Assembly (NCBI GenBank): GCA_037957365.1 | Contig: JARHVA010003260.1 | Span: 1,235,001 to 1,299,000, forward strand | Direction of reading: 5' to 3' | Length of the DNA stretch: 64,000 nucleotides | Source: Torreya grandis | Lineage: Eukaryota > Streptophyta > Pinopsida > Cupressales > Taxaceae | Shown here: positions 35,001 to 48,185 of the stretch, piece by piece | How the letters are laid out: every line of letters starts with the position of its first letter | Numbering within the stretch: position 1 is the first letter of the stretch | Program-made: the position numbers and the translations under genes | Notes under the pieces: generated by a model | What the model saw: the letters and a program-made list of their open reading frames with translations, nothing else | Databases searched by the model: none | What the model was told of the DNA's origin: nothing

Positions 35001-38000
35001 AATGCTAGAAAACTTTATGAGGTATGTGACAAAATAGTGCCTACTTCCATTATGGACTAAACTTTAGGATAATATTAATGTATTTTTCTAGTTACAATTA
35101 TTACTTTTGCCAAAAATTAGAACCTAACTCCTCTTACAGATGCTCCAAAGTCATAATTTTATCCAAGACTGGTTCTTGGGCATTGACTAAGTGTATATGA
35201 TTGTGTAGGTGCATGTTGGTTGTGTATGTTTGAGGTTTTGGGTATTTATACACTATAACATCAGCCTTTATAAAATTTTAAACTATTTAAATCTTTATCA
35301 AGATCTAAACACTTCAAATAACTCTCACTCTTCACCATATTGCACTTGTAGACCTCATTGACTTGATATTGGTTTGATCAAAAGGAGGACCTTTAGGTTG
35401 GGGCCTGTAGGTCAGTTTTTGACTACATGTGCCACTTATCCATATCATATAACCCTTTACCTTGTTTATTTTATCAACCATAATATTTTTTTATCATTTT
35501 TTGTTGATCTGTGAATCATATATCAATCATAAAGTCACTTTGAGCTCACCTACCTCACTGAACATTTCACATCACCATGATGGTTGTAGGTGTGCATTTG
35601 GGCCATTATAAAGATATAAGGTTGATGAATTATATGAGGTTATTTTTTCATTTATTCAATTTTAATCTCTTACCATTCACCTTGAAACCTCTTTATCATT
35701 CATCTTACCCAAGACCAAGGCCTTGATGCTTACTTTCAACACTCAATCATTACGAGGCTTATCAAACCCTATTGTACAAATTGAGACAATTATGTTGGAG
35801 TATTTTGAGCAAACATATGGCATGAAGTTTTATTATCAAATATTTAACCCTCAACTTAGTTCAATCCTTATATTTCTTTCATAATAACCTTTTTCAAGAT
35901 GACCTCTTTTGAAGAATCTTCATGTTGACTGTTGTAGGTGAAGATTTGGACTATGTACGGACTGATAATAGGTAGGAGGTTAATATTAAGAGGGAAAAGT
36001 TTCTCCAAGACTCTCATTGACTCTCCATAGTCCACACATTTCTTGGATAAACCTCAACTGGACATAATATCTTTGAATATTATTGAGAACAAGAAAAGGT
36101 CCATTACCTTAAACAACTAAAATTACCTTAATCTCATCTAAAAAAGAGACTTATAATGTTTATGATTGGAATTAGTGATCTTAAATAGGTGATTTACTAC
36201 ATGACCTCCATTAAAACTTCTTGGGTGGTTGATATGAAATGGATTGGTTTTCTCTGACCCCTTGTTTATCCCTTAAAACAAGTCCATTACTTTCTTAGAC
36301 CTTGCTTGATCATGATTATTCTAGGTGGAGATTTGGAAAGTTGGAATAGGCCTAGTCATCCTATTGAGAATATTCTTGATATAATTTAGTTTCATCTTGG
36401 ATTCTTATATTAATCTCTCCAATTCATCCTCTTCATAACCTTTAGACCTTTTATTTTTGCACTTCAATGGAATTCCTCATATGATGACCCTCTGTTCCTT
36501 GTCTTATACGGTCTGAGATAGTCCTTAGTCCTTGAGAAGGTTTAGGATATAGCTTATTAATCTATCATTCATTGAAAGAAACTAAGGTAGAAAATTCAAT
36601 CACATTCATTAAGATATTCATATCTTTTAGTCTCCTCAAAACATCATTTCCATGAAGCACATCCTTGATTGTATTTCCTTTAGCTGTAAGTGATCATTCT
36701 TCTCTATTTAGTAGGGTTTACGATTGCATTATCATATCCTTATGACCATAATAGTTTTTGGCATCCTTGACTCCTCTTTCACAATGAATACATGATATGG
36801 AAGTGGATGGAAGGTGATATTATGCTAAGCAATTGACATGGAGATGAGAATGGAGATGGAGTGATGAGCCTACAATAGTGATGAGGGGAAGTGTACACAT
36901 TATTGAAAAGGATGAAACATGACGAAAAGAAAAGAAACTTACATCCAATATCGAGGCAGTCTTAAAGACCCTGAAGGGATCATAGACACATAAAATAATC
37001 ATACGTATCACTTTAGAGGTCTTTGACAAGCATATACTTCTGAAAATGGAAACTTAGGAATCATCAAATACCTTAAGGAATGCTAACTTTCCTTAAATTT
37101 GCTAAACTATGACTAAGAGGAGGTTTGAGGGTGATTTATGGATTATTTTCTATGGTACCTTGAATAAACTTTGAGAAACTTTAAATAATAACATATGAAC
37201 ATGAAATAGACCTAAAAACCATGTTTTTAAATAATTTTGACATTCTTGAATTTCTCATGAACCGTACAATCTCTCAAAACTATCTACAGACTGTAGATTA
37301 GTTATGTACTATCTTCTTTAGATCCATGTACCCTCAAACATGTGGAAATAAGATGAATAATATCATGAGAAGGTGGGTGATACTCCTGAAAAGCTCCATA
37401 ATCTTCTATTTTTCTATCATGATGACCAAATGAGGACAAATCTCGAAAAATTGGTTGTTTGCTTGAATGAAGAAGGCATAGTGAATGCCTTATTTTATAA
37501 AATATTATTCATAAATGAGAGAGAGTCAAACTAAGAACCAATTTCCAAATATGTAATCTCTCTCATACCCCTTCCTCTACCCAAAATTCTAGATCTTGAT
37601 TTTCACTTATGGTCATACCATCTATAAACCTGAAGGGCTCTCTTGATGTGCAAAGGAGATAGGTAGATGAAGAAAACCGGTTTTGAGATTTTTTGTAATA
37701 ATTTTGCCTTGAATCTCTTTTGGAACACACGTTATGTCTTCATCTTCAATCTCTTAACCTTTTTTGTACATAAAAGTCTATATAAATCCATACTTCCTGC
37801 ATAAAACACATGAAAATAACCTTTCCTTTGCATTTTCTTCACACTTCAAGTTTGGAACCACCAATTTAGGGAAATAAGAGGAAGAGTACGAGTCAAGAGG
37901 GAGATTAAAACAATCAAAAAAGTCTTTTATGATCAAAATAGGGGAAAATTTGGCACATGGGAACTCTTAGAGGCCAAGACAATGTTTTATAGTTACATGA

Positions 38001-38477
38001 GGATATATTTCTAAAGCATAATACTTTTGAATTGAGGTAATCACATGAATATGAAGGTGTTTATAGATGTTATAAATGATTTAGTGGCCTTTTGACTCAA
38101 AATCTATCATTTAAAGGCCAAAACCTTCACTTCTAGTCAACATATATAGCTTCATAAGGATAATTTCCACTAAGCACCATGAAGAATACCTTATAGCCTT
38201 ATTAAAAGGCTTCAATGAGGCTTCTATATGTCTTCAACACACCTTATAAGATTATAGTCAGCCTCATGCTTGAATATACCAAAAATAGTACAAGGATACT
38301 CATCACAAGTTGAAACTGAGACATGACCATAACAAGACATTAAAACTTACTCCCTTTATGATAATCAAAGACATCATGATGATCAAGCACATCATCTTAG
38401 GGCTAGGACAACTAAGACATGGAAAGTTTTTAGTTTTAGGGGTTAGCATTTGGTCTTGACAGGCCAAATTGCCAACA
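32030..38477 (-). repeat. Element C, right LTR (6448 bp)
   Basis: It runs from TATTAGCAACCC (TG mutated to TA) to GCCAACA. It is collinear with 22986-29371. As the 5' LTR in the minus orientation it would contain the promoter; none can be pinpointed. No coding content is evident. Confidence 0.9.
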
Positions 38478-38482
38478 GGTAA
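38478..38482. repeat. Target site duplication of element C, right copy (GGTAA)
   Basis: It is identical to 22981-22985. Confidence 0.9.
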
Positions 38483-39440
38483 CTAGCACAAAAAAAATAT
38501 TATGGATATTAATACATGGATGTGTTATTTATTCCATTCAAATAATGATATGACTATATGTTATTGAGATTTTTTATATGGCTATGTATTAGTTGATATT
38601 GAACGGCTTAGATTTATTATTATTATTATCTAGTTCGTTAGGGTAACTAGAAAAAAATGCATTTTTGTGATCGTTTATATTGGTTATGTTGTTTATTTCA
38701 TTTACGTGATGAAACGGTTGTCTATAATTAAATTGTTAAAATGATTATGTTGTTTGATTGTGAAACAATGATAAAATGGCTTATCCATATAGCATTTAAT
38801 AATACCTTTAAGTTTTCTATTTATCTTTGAGCATGTATACACATTATTATAATAAACAGAGACATAAGTTACAAGATGAAAATATCATATTACTAAATAG
38901 TTGTGTATGTGAGATAATTTCCATAATATTATGTGAATTGTTAAGTTGGTTGTGTTATTTTGTATGAAATATGACTAGGTCTAGACATTTATAATTAAAT
39001 AGTTGAAGTTTGAATTATATAGGGTAACATAAATGTTTAAATATAGAGGTCAAATTCATGTTGAAGAATCAAATTTAACCTTTGCTTAAATTTAATATGG
39101 TTGTGGGTGAAATAACTTAGTAGGCCACCAAGGTTAAAATAATGCAGTGTTGAATCATTTCTAGGGAGTTAATGTACCATATGATACACAACAAATTGTT
39201 CACATTTAGTCTTTTATGTGTTAATGCATTTTTATTGGGACATTTGGTGTTGTGTGGTGTAAATGTGAGTTGTGTTTTTAGTTTTATATTGAGTTGATGT
39301 TTTCTTAAGTTGGCAGCTTAGGATATATATTAAACACAAAATATATATAAATATATGTGTGTGTTTATGAATTATACAAAAAGACATTGTGATACTCTTT
39401 ATGTATAATTCATAAAGATGTAATTCTTAAGTTATAAGTC

Positions 39441-39475
<35 letters not shown>

Positions 39476-40095
39476 ACATATTAATTATATAAATGAATAT
39501 GTGGATAATCTATTATGAGTATGGATGTTTGCATGTTGTGGATAAATGCATTATGAAAATTATGATGCATTTCATTGAATTATAATGTGTTTAAATCAAT
39601 TTTTAATTGATTCGAAAATAGATAGTTAATGTTTAGAACAAATAAATATTGTGATAATGGTATTTGTTTAATAACTTAGAATTTAGTATGAAATTCATGA
39701 TTATGTTCTTTATAATACCTAAAAAAGGGTGTTTATACATGAATTGGTAAATACTTAACTATCATATATATTGTTTGGAGATTAAATTACTAGTAAAAGT
39801 GACTTATTTGAAATGGATATTGGGTTGTATTGGAACCTAGGAAAATATAACAGTGGATTTTTATATTGTTATTTGTTAGCCTGTGATTAATTCATGTTTG
39901 TTTCCTTTGTATTTGAATATTGTGGTATTAATATTAAAATCTATATGGGAATCCATAGACTCTTGTATATGACTTAATTAGCGAATTTTGGTATCAATGA
40001 CACTAAGGAAATAATTATGTTAAAAGGTTATCATGCATTTACTTAAAGTCATTAATCCAAAGAATAAATGAAATCTGATTGTGTGTGTGAATATG
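38483..40095. other. Non-coding AT-rich flank between elements C and D
   Basis: About 1.6 kb with no ORF above 60 codons and no second copy in the window. It contains a (TA)n run at 39443-39473. A near copy of C's insertion site (TTAGGGTAACTAG) lies at about 38638-38650. It probably belongs to the sequence that hosted C and D, possibly A's right LTR. Confidence 0.4.
39443..39473. repeat. (TA)n microsatellite
   Basis: An uninterrupted run of about 15 TA dinucleotides. Confidence 0.95.
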
Positions 40096-40100
40096 ATTTA
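40096..40100. repeat. Target site duplication of element D, left copy (ATTTA)
   Basis: ATTTA precedes TGATGCAAGAGC and recurs at 48181-48185 after TGCATCA. AT-rich, so slightly weaker evidence than for C. Confidence 0.8.
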
Positions 40101-42713
40101 TGATGCAAGAGCATCAAGCTAAAAGAAGACAATTTTGTGTTTTGGATCATTAGTGGTCAAAAGTGGGTCAATTTTGGATGTAATGTGTGTCAATATACCT
40201 TTCAAGGTCCTTTTTCATGTATTGGAGGTCATTTGGAGTCCCTAGGAGTCATAGGAATGAGTTTGAGGGTGTTTGGAGTTTTCCCTCCAAAACCAGTAAT
40301 TTGAAAATTCAAATATTGTTATTAAGTCTATAGTGATCAAATCAAGGTAAAGATGTGGTCAAGAATTAATATTGGTGTTAAGGGTCATAAATATTTGTAA
40401 GAGGTGATATAATACATAGATATGTCCATGGTCATAAGTTAAGGAGTTAACTTTAGTCATGAGCTCTAAAACCTCACATGAAGGTAGTTGTGGAAAAGAA
40501 GTTGGTGTAACCAACCAAATGACATACATTGAAATTGGTGAAAAGAGTCATTTTTGGAGAGTGTGGGTTGGTGTAGAGAAGAGAGATAGAGGGAGAGGTT
40601 GAAAATGCTCTAAGAAGGATAAATAGGGATCAGGAAGAGAAGTTGATACACCTCTCAAGGGAGATAACCAAGTCCTTTTATGGACTACATTTTGTAATCA
40701 AGAAAGACACAATTGAATGAAGAAAACAATTATCTATATGTGTATGTGTTGAAATATTATTTGGTCTCTTATATATAAGCAATGTCTCTGAAAGGCCTTG
40801 AGGCCATATCTCTATTATTACTTATGTAAGTTGCAGGTAAGAATATTAACTCTTAATAAGATCCTTGATCTAATGAAAAGCTTTGTAGGTAACATTTTAT
40901 TTGAGTAAAGAATGATTTATTTGACCATCAAGAGGAACATGTAACATAATTTTGAATATTTAGGAAATATGGGATGTAATACCCTATTTCCATAAGTTGA
41001 AGCCTATGTATTATCTTGTGTCAAGGAAGGGAGAGTTTTGTTTTAGATCAAGAGGTTTATTATTGGTTTTGTATAATGTGAGTGAGGTGAAGGATTGAAA
41101 ATTATAGAGAGAGTCTCTAAAACCTGAGGATGGTGAATAATGATTCAGAATTTGTTGGAACTCTACAGATACCCTGAAACCCCTATTCTACAGTCACAAA
41201 ACCATGTGCTATGATCAAGTGTCAAGGATCCAAGATGAAGAGATAAATAAGTGAGTCATAATGAATGGTTTTATAAGCATATACATGTTCAAATACAAGT
41301 AAGTATCACAAATAAACTTATAAAATCAATCTAGTAACTTGTTGGCATATACAATCCCTTGAAAGGTTGCATAGTCCTATGTTAGGACTCAAGAAGTTGA
41401 AGTCTATGGTGAGTTGGTTTTGTTATGATAAGTAAGGTGATATTGAGTGTTTAATAAGTGAAATAGTAGTCACACAAACCTACTAAAGGTCTTAAATCCT
41501 TGTAAAATGATTTAGCCCTAATCATAAGGTAAAACTAGTAACCTCTTTTTTACATAGTCAGTAGGTCAAGCAAAGTGAAAATGATCATTGGGAAATGTAT
41601 TTAAATTTAAATTGTCAATGTATAGCATTAATATTTGTGGGATAGTCTCAAGGTTAGACCAGATAGGTTTTAGAATGCATTGGGTGGTGTAAAGATTGGT
41701 TAAATGGTGCACAGTCAACTAAAATAGAACATAGTCAATTGTGTATTATAGTTTATAAACCTTTAAAGAGTGGTATGAGTCCTAAAACATATTTTAAAAG
41801 TTTTGGGAGGTAAAAATAGAAATTTTTAAATAAACTTTAGCTTTTGAAACGTTGTGTGGCTCTAGATATCTCATTTTGTATGCCCACATGTCTGTACAAG
41901 ACTAGAGAAACCCTAGATTAGGTTTTAACTCATATTAAGAGTTTCCATTGTTAAAAAAAATATGAAACTTGGTGGTTTGAGATTAATTAATGTGAAAAAT
42001 GAGATTATCCAAGTTTTAGGATGGTATAGATAATATGTGTACAATGTTTGACCACTATGTTGTGAGAGAGGGCTAAATAGGCCTAAAAGAGTGGTATTTT
42101 CTAAAGGAAGTGCTAGATAGGGAAAATTTAAGTCATGAAATTTTTCACACATCTCAAGGGTGATATATTAATACTATAAAATTTATAACTTCTTGAAAAT
42201 AGTACCTGTATATGGTTTTTTAAGTGAAAACCTTAGAAAAAGGACTACAAGCCTTATAAGGTTATAGAGAGTTTGGCAAGTGGAAATGGGTATTTAAGAG
42301 TGTTTGATACCTTGAAATGGGTCTATATAGGTATTTTAATATTATCCAAGACCATTTATGAATTGAAGTTGTATTATTCAATCGTAGATCAAGATTTGGT
42401 TTTTGAAGCCTAAGTGAGTAGCCTAACAAAAAACTAGTAAAGGAGAGGAAGAAAGTTTAGTGAGTATAAGGAGGGGAATGGGACAGAAAATGATTGAGTG
42501 TGACTCAAAGAGGTATAATTTCATCAAGGGGTACTTAAAAATGGAAATTAAATAGAGACTAAAGAAGGAGACTAACAAGAATAGTGACCAAAGCGAGAGG
42601 AACAAGATTGGTGCTAGAAGATTCAAGGTAAGCTTGACGTGCCAGTGAGATCTTTTCCAAGACCAAAAATAGAGAATATAGTTTGGTTTACTTTTCCCCT
42701 TATCTATACATCA
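40101..42713 (+). repeat. Element D, left LTR (2613 bp)
   Basis: It runs from TGATGCAAGAGCATCAAGC to CTATACATCA. It is collinear with 45568-48180; for example, TTTTGTGTTTTGG near 40131 pairs with the same string near 45600. No coding content seen. Confidence 0.9.
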
Positions 42714-42879
42714 TTTTTTATCAGTTTAAGGTGAGTTTGATTTGAGTTTTGTTTTAAATTTATTTGAAACTTATCTAATTGAAATTGACAAAGCATGTTA
42801 TGAGGAATGCTTGAGGTGGTACTTACATGATGTTGAGGGAGAAGGAGTATGATTGTATATTTGATCTATTGATATCATT
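42714..42879 (+). other. Element D leader after the left LTR
   Basis: The expected primer-site position reads TTTTTTATCAGTTTAAGGTG, which I cannot match to a known plant primer site. No other signal seen. Confidence 0.35.
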
Positions 42880-45474
42880 AAAATTTTATTTAAATTTGAG
42901 GAGAAATAAACAGCATCCCCAAAGTCATATGAGAAAGGACTAGAAGCTAGTCAAGAAACACTAGAGAAGATAGAGAGAAAGGAGAACATTGAAGATCCAA
43001 GAGAGAAGAAAGGAAGTAAAGAATCCAAAAGAGATTCAAGGGGATTAATAAGAGGTCATAGATAGAGAAAAAATAGGAGTAAGGTCCCAAAATAGGTCTA
43101 AGAGGCAAGGTTTATACACTAGTTAAGAAGAAGGTCTAGATAGGCCTAGAAATCAAAGAAGAAAAGTGAAGATGGATATAGAAAGAGAGTTGGAGGACAT
43201 AAGAAAAGAATTGGGGAAAGGTATAGATAGGATAGAGATCATGATGAATCTCATAATATAATAATAAATCCAATGCACTGGCTGAAATATGAGCAGAATA
43301 ATAAAGTGGTCATTAGAGTCACTTGTGAGAAGAAGAAGGCACAAGAAGAGTGTCATGAAGAGTGAGAAGAAGAAAGAGAGAGTAGCCTAAAGAGGCATGA
43401 GAAGAGAAATGTTTCCAAGTGAGAAAAAATAAATATAGATATATAAGAGGGTTCTCATTAAATAGAACAAGAATATTATGGAAGTGCCAAGAAGAGCACA
43501 TGAGGGTGAAAACAAAAAGATATGGAGGATGTCTATGCCAAAGACATGCAAAGAGACTATATAGTATCTCATTTTGTATACTAATATTTATTTTAAGTTT
43601 TTATTTATAGGTATGATGTTAAGTATGGTGAAGGACAAGAATGAGGTCTCAAATTTGATGAAGGATAGGCTAAATACATCACTTGTCAAGTGGTAAGAGG
43701 ATGATAAAGAGAAATAACCTCTTGAAGAAGCCAAAGTGAAGGAGATTGACAACATTCCACATGATGAAATTGAAGATAAAGAGGAATACTATGACGTATT
43801 TCCATGTATAGCAGCTAAAATCAAAGAAATGATGTACCAATAAGACATGAAGGTCATCCATGAAGACATGAATGAAGAGATGATCTTGTAACAATTACCT
43901 TTGGAGGTAAATGAATGTCTAAATGTTGATTTTTATTGTATATGTGAAGAATAAAAGGATGATATGCAAGTTGAGGAAAAGAAGGACAAATTACAGCCCT
44001 AAATAAGAGAACAAGGGCATGGATATATATGGCCTAAGTGGTTGAAACAAATAGGTGATGAGAAGAAAGAGGAGAACCTCAAACAAGAGGTCAAATGAGG
44101 CAAAGGCATAGGTGGAAAATAAGCGCAAATGCGGAAGCAAAGACAAAATTGAAAAATATAACAAGTTGTCATGGTAGAGAACAAAGGTATAAAGTAAGGA
44201 AGAGGTGAAATGAGAAGCAAGTGGCAACCCAATAAATTAAAAGGCAGAAAATGGTTAACAAAAAGCATGATAAGAGCACAAGAGGATCATGTTACAAGTA
44301 TACTCAAAGCAAGCATGAAGGTAGAGGAAGAGAACAAGCCAATAAGAGAGATGGTGCATGAAAACTATGTAAATGAGATGAAGGTACATCCATGTAAACA
44401 AGAAAATGAATGCATAAAAAAACATAAGTGTTTTCAAGATGTGTTTTCAAGTGTTGTATATGATGATATGTTTGAATTTTATTCCAATGATGAAGGCATT
44501 TTGTACATGGAAACAATTGCATAGATGAATGAGTGTGTATTAAAGTAATATTAGGATGAATCACCTCAAATATTGATTGAGAATCATGGTATTCATCATG
44601 ATAAGGTTGATATGACTCTCACAAATTAGGGAGTCCAAGGAGAAGACAAATAACAAGTTGCCTAAGATAATGAAGAACAATGTGGACCAAAGTATGATGA
44701 ATATTTTGAAGAGATGGATGCATGCAAGTTTAAAGAGGAGATGATAATGTTATAATATGTATTAAATACATATAAGGGGTTAAAATAAGGTAAGGTACAG
44801 TAGGAAAAGACCAAGGATGAACTCTAAGAAACATCAAAAGAGGAGAAGCAGAGAGAAGCACAAGAAGTTGTGCAAACAGGCAAGCAAGCAAGCAAAAAAA
44901 TGGAGTATGAAGAAGCAAACAAAGTGAGTTATTCCATGAGTCAATATAAGTCTAAGTTTACATTTTTTAATCATGGGTATGGATAGTCCAAGATTTTTCA
45001 AATGACATTGTATTATGATGAGGATGAGAGGAACAAGAAATTGCTCTTGTATAGTCAGCAAGATGAGAGGAAAGAACATCAAAATGTAAAAAAGTTTGAA
45101 GAAGAGGTAGAAAAAGAGAGTATATACAAGAAAAGGATATATATTAGCATGAATTAGATTCCATTATAACCAAATTAATAAGGTGCTAACATGAACAAGA
45201 ATTAAAACCCACTAGACAAGCAAGAATCAAGTGAAAATAAAGAGGAGACAAGCTATCAAATAAGCATGAGAAAGAAGGATGAACACAAATTGGTTGTAGA
45301 TGAATATGATGAGGTCCAAAGTGACTTAAAACAGGTGAAATATTCTTCAAATAATAGTTTAAAACATTTAGAACACTTCACAGAGGTAGAAGATACATGG
45401 ATAAGAAGACTAGACAAATCCAAGAAGAGGAAATGCAAGAGTTTGTCAAGCAAGAAGGAATAAGGAATAAATAA
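42880..45474 (+). pseudogene. Element D decayed ORF, acidic Lys/Glu-rich protein of unknown family
   Basis: On the plus strand a long, broken frame can be followed for most of the internal region. The clearest open pieces are 44210-44524 (104 codons, VTSILKASMKVEEENKPIRE, CFQDVFSSVVYDDMFEFY) and 45266-45463 (VVDEYDEVQSDLKQVKYSSN, then a basic end KSKKRKCKSLSSKK). Between them, isolated stops interrupt Glu/Lys-rich text such as YDEDERNKKLLLYSQQDERK. The composition suggests long charged helices, possibly coiled coil. There is no zinc knuckle and no catalytic motif. Hydrophobic minus-strand ORFs in this region are its antisense shadow. Its position makes it a gag analogue by inference. Confidence 0.6.
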
Positions 45475-45548
45475 TATAAATCATGTGAACATGAAATACC
45501 TTAAAAAAACCAAGTGGAAATAATAAATAAATTTGGAGTCTCAAGGTT

Positions 45549-45567
45549 TTCTCCCTCCTGGGGAGTA
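45549..45567 (+). other. Polypurine tract region of element D
   Basis: TTCTCCCTCCTGGGGAGTA abuts the right LTR. The GGGGAGTA part is the candidate purine tract; the preceding pyrimidine-rich part could pair with it. Confidence 0.55.
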
Positions 45568-48180
45568 TAATGCAGGAGCATCAAGCTAGAAGAAGACAAT
45601 TTTGTGTTTTGGGTCATTAGTGGTCAAAAGTGAGTCAAGTTTGGATGTAATGTGTGTCAAGAGACCTTTCAAGGTCCATTTTCATGTATTGGAGGTCATT
45701 TGGAGTCCCTAAGAGTCATAGGAATAAGTTTTAGGGTGTTTGGATTTTTCCCTCCAAAATCAGTAATTTGAAATTTCAAATAGTGTTATTATGTCTACAG
45801 TGATCAAAGCAAGGTAAAAAGGTGATAAAGAATGAAAATTGGTGTTAAGGGTTATAAATATTTGTGAGAGGTGATATAATACATATATATGTCCATAGTC
45901 ATAAGGTAAGGAGATAAATTTAGTCATGAGCTCCAAAACCTCACGTGGAGGTAGTTGTGGAAAAGAAGTTGGTGTAACCAACCAAAGAACCTACATTGAA
46001 ATTGGTGAGAAGAGTCATTTTTGGAGATTTTGGGTTTGCATAGAGATGAGAAAAGGAGGGAGAAGTTATAAATGCTCCAAGAAGGAGAAACAAGGATTAG
46101 GAAGAGAAGTTGGTACACCTATCAAGGAAGATAGCTAAGTCCTTTTATGGACTGCATTTTGTAATCAAGAAAGACACAATTGAATGAATAAAATAATGAT
46201 TTTATATGTGTATGTGTTGAAATGTTATTTCATCTCTTATATATAAGCAATGTCTCTAAAAGGCCTTGAGGCCATATCTTTGTTATTACTTATGTAAGTT
46301 GTAGGTAGTAATATTAACTCTTAATAAGATCCTTGTTCTAATGAAAATCTCTGTAGGCAACATTTTCTTTGAGTAAATAATGATTTATTTGACCATAAAG
46401 AGGAACATGTAACAAAATTTTGAATGTTTAGGCAATCTAGGACATAATACCCTATTTCCACAAGCTAGATCCTTTGTATTGTCTTGTGTCAAATAAGGGA
46501 GAGTTTTTTTTTTATATCTAGAGGTTGATTATTGGTTTGGTATAATGTGAGTGAGCTGAAATATTGAAAAGTATGGAGAGAGTCTCTAAAACCTAAGGAT
46601 GGTGAAAAATGATTCATAACTTGTTAGAACTCTGTAGTTACCCTAAATCCCTTCTTCTAGAGTCAATAAACCCTATGCTATGATGAAGTGTCAAGGAACC
46701 AAGATGAATAAATAAATAAGTGTGTGAAAATGAATGGTTTTTTAAGCACAAACATGTTTAAATACAAGTAAGTATCATAAATAAACTTATAAAATCAATC
46801 TAGTAACTTGTTGGCATATACAGTCCCTTGAAAGGTTGTACAGTCCTATGTCAGGACTCAAGAAGTTGAAGTCTATGGTGAATTGGTTTTTTCATGATAA
46901 ATAAGGTGGTCTTTAGTATTATAGAAGTGAAATATGAGTTACACAAACCTATTAAAGGTCTTAAATCCTTGTAAAATGATCTATCCCTAATCATAGGGTA
47001 AAACTGGTAACCTCCCTATTTACACAATCAGCAAGTCAAGCAAAGTGAAAATGATCATTAAGAAGTGGATTGACATTTAAATGGTCAATTTATAGCATGA
47101 ATATATGTGGGATACTCTCAATTTTAGTCCATATAGGTTGTATAATGCATTGGGAGATGTAAAGATCGATTAAATGGTGCACAGTCAACTAAAATAGAAC
47201 ACAATCAACTAGGTATTATGATTTCTAAACCTTTAAAGAGTGTTATGAGTCCTAAAAACTATTGTAATAATTTCGGTATGTCAAAAAATACCTTTTAAAA
47301 AAAAAATCTTTTGAAACGTTGTGTGGCTCCAGATATCTCATTTTGTATGCCCATGAGTTTGTGCAGGACTAGAGAAACCCCAGATTAGGGTTTAGCTCAT
47401 ATTGAGAATTTCCAACATTAAAAAAATATGAAACTTGGTGGTTTGAGATGAATTAATGTGAAATATAATATTATCCAAGTTTCATGATGGTATAGATAAT
47501 ACCTGTATGATTTTTGACCACTATGTTGTGAGAGAGGGCTAAATAGGCCTAAAAGAGTGGTATTTTCTAAATGAAGTGCTAACTAGGGAAAAATTTAAGT
47601 CATGAAAATTTTCACACATCTCAAGAGGGACATATTAAGACTATTAAAGTGATTAATTATTAAAAATAGTGCCTTTATAAGGTGATTCAAGTGAAAACCT
47701 CAAAAAAAAGGGCTATAAACCTTATAAGGTTGTAGAGAGGTTGGCAAGTGGAAATGGGTATTGAAGAGTGTTTTATCCCTTAAAATGGGTTTATATAGGT
47801 ATTTTAAGATCATAAAATACCATTTATGCATTTATTTTTAATTATTCAAACATAGATCAAGATTTGGTTTTTGAAGCCTAAGTGACTAGCCTAACAAGAA
47901 ACTAGTGAAAGAGAGGAAGAAAGTTTAGTGAGTATAAGGAGTGGAATGAGATAGAGAATGATTAAGTGTGACTCAATGAGGTATAATTTCATCAATAGGT
48001 ACTTAAAAATTAAAGGAAATAGATACTAAATAAGGAGACTATCAAGAATAGTGACCAAAGCTAGAGGAACAAGATTGGTGCTAGAAGATTCAAGGTAAGA
48101 TTGACATACCAGTGAGATCTTTTCCATGACCAGAAATAAATAATGGAGTTTGGTTGAATTATACCATTACCTATGCATCA
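45568..48180 (+). repeat. Element D, right LTR (2613 bp)
   Basis: It runs from TAATGCAGGAGCATC (terminal TG mutated to TA) to CTATGCATCA. It is the same length as the left LTR despite many substitutions and compensating indels. Confidence 0.9.
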
Positions 48181-48185
48181 ATTTA
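48181..48185. repeat. Target site duplication of element D, right copy (ATTTA)
   Basis: It is identical to 40096-40100. Confidence 0.8.

Larger units (their letters stand above)
22986..38477 (-). mobile_element. Giant-LTR, non-autonomous retrotransposon 'C' (LARD-like)
   Basis: Two collinear direct repeats of 6386 and 6448 bp flank only 2658 bp of internal sequence. The outer ends are TGTTAGCAACCC and CCAACA. The element is bounded by perfect GGTAA duplications. No RT, integrase or protease motif is visible. A single decayed reading frame on the minus strand starts immediately next to the right LTR, so the element most likely reads leftward. Small internal regions between very long non-coding LTRs are known for plant LARDs. 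Here the LTRs make up more than 80% of the element. Identity of the two LTRs by eye is roughly 85-90%, so the insertion is old. Confidence 0.88.
40101..48180 (+). mobile_element. LTR retrotransposon 'D', non-autonomous, with acidic ORF only
   Basis: Two LTRs of exactly 2613 bp (40101-42713, 45568-48180) flank a 2854-bp internal region. The element starts TGATGCA and ends TGCATCA, a perfect 7-bp inverted terminal pair, and is bounded by ATTTA duplications. A purine-rich tract (GGGGAGTATAA region) precedes the right LTR and the only substantial reading frame is on the plus strand, so the plus orientation is most likely. No protease, RT, RNase H or integrase motif is present. LTR identity by eye is roughly 85-90%. 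D resembles plant gag-only or LARD-type elements that depend on enzymes from a partner element. Confidence 0.88.

Noticed and set aside
43153..44564. Several minus-strand ORFs rich in Leu, Phe and Ser, resembling membrane proteins
   Set aside because: They are the antisense of the Lys/Glu-rich plus-strand frame of element D; Glu and Lys codons read as Phe, Leu and Ser on the other strand.
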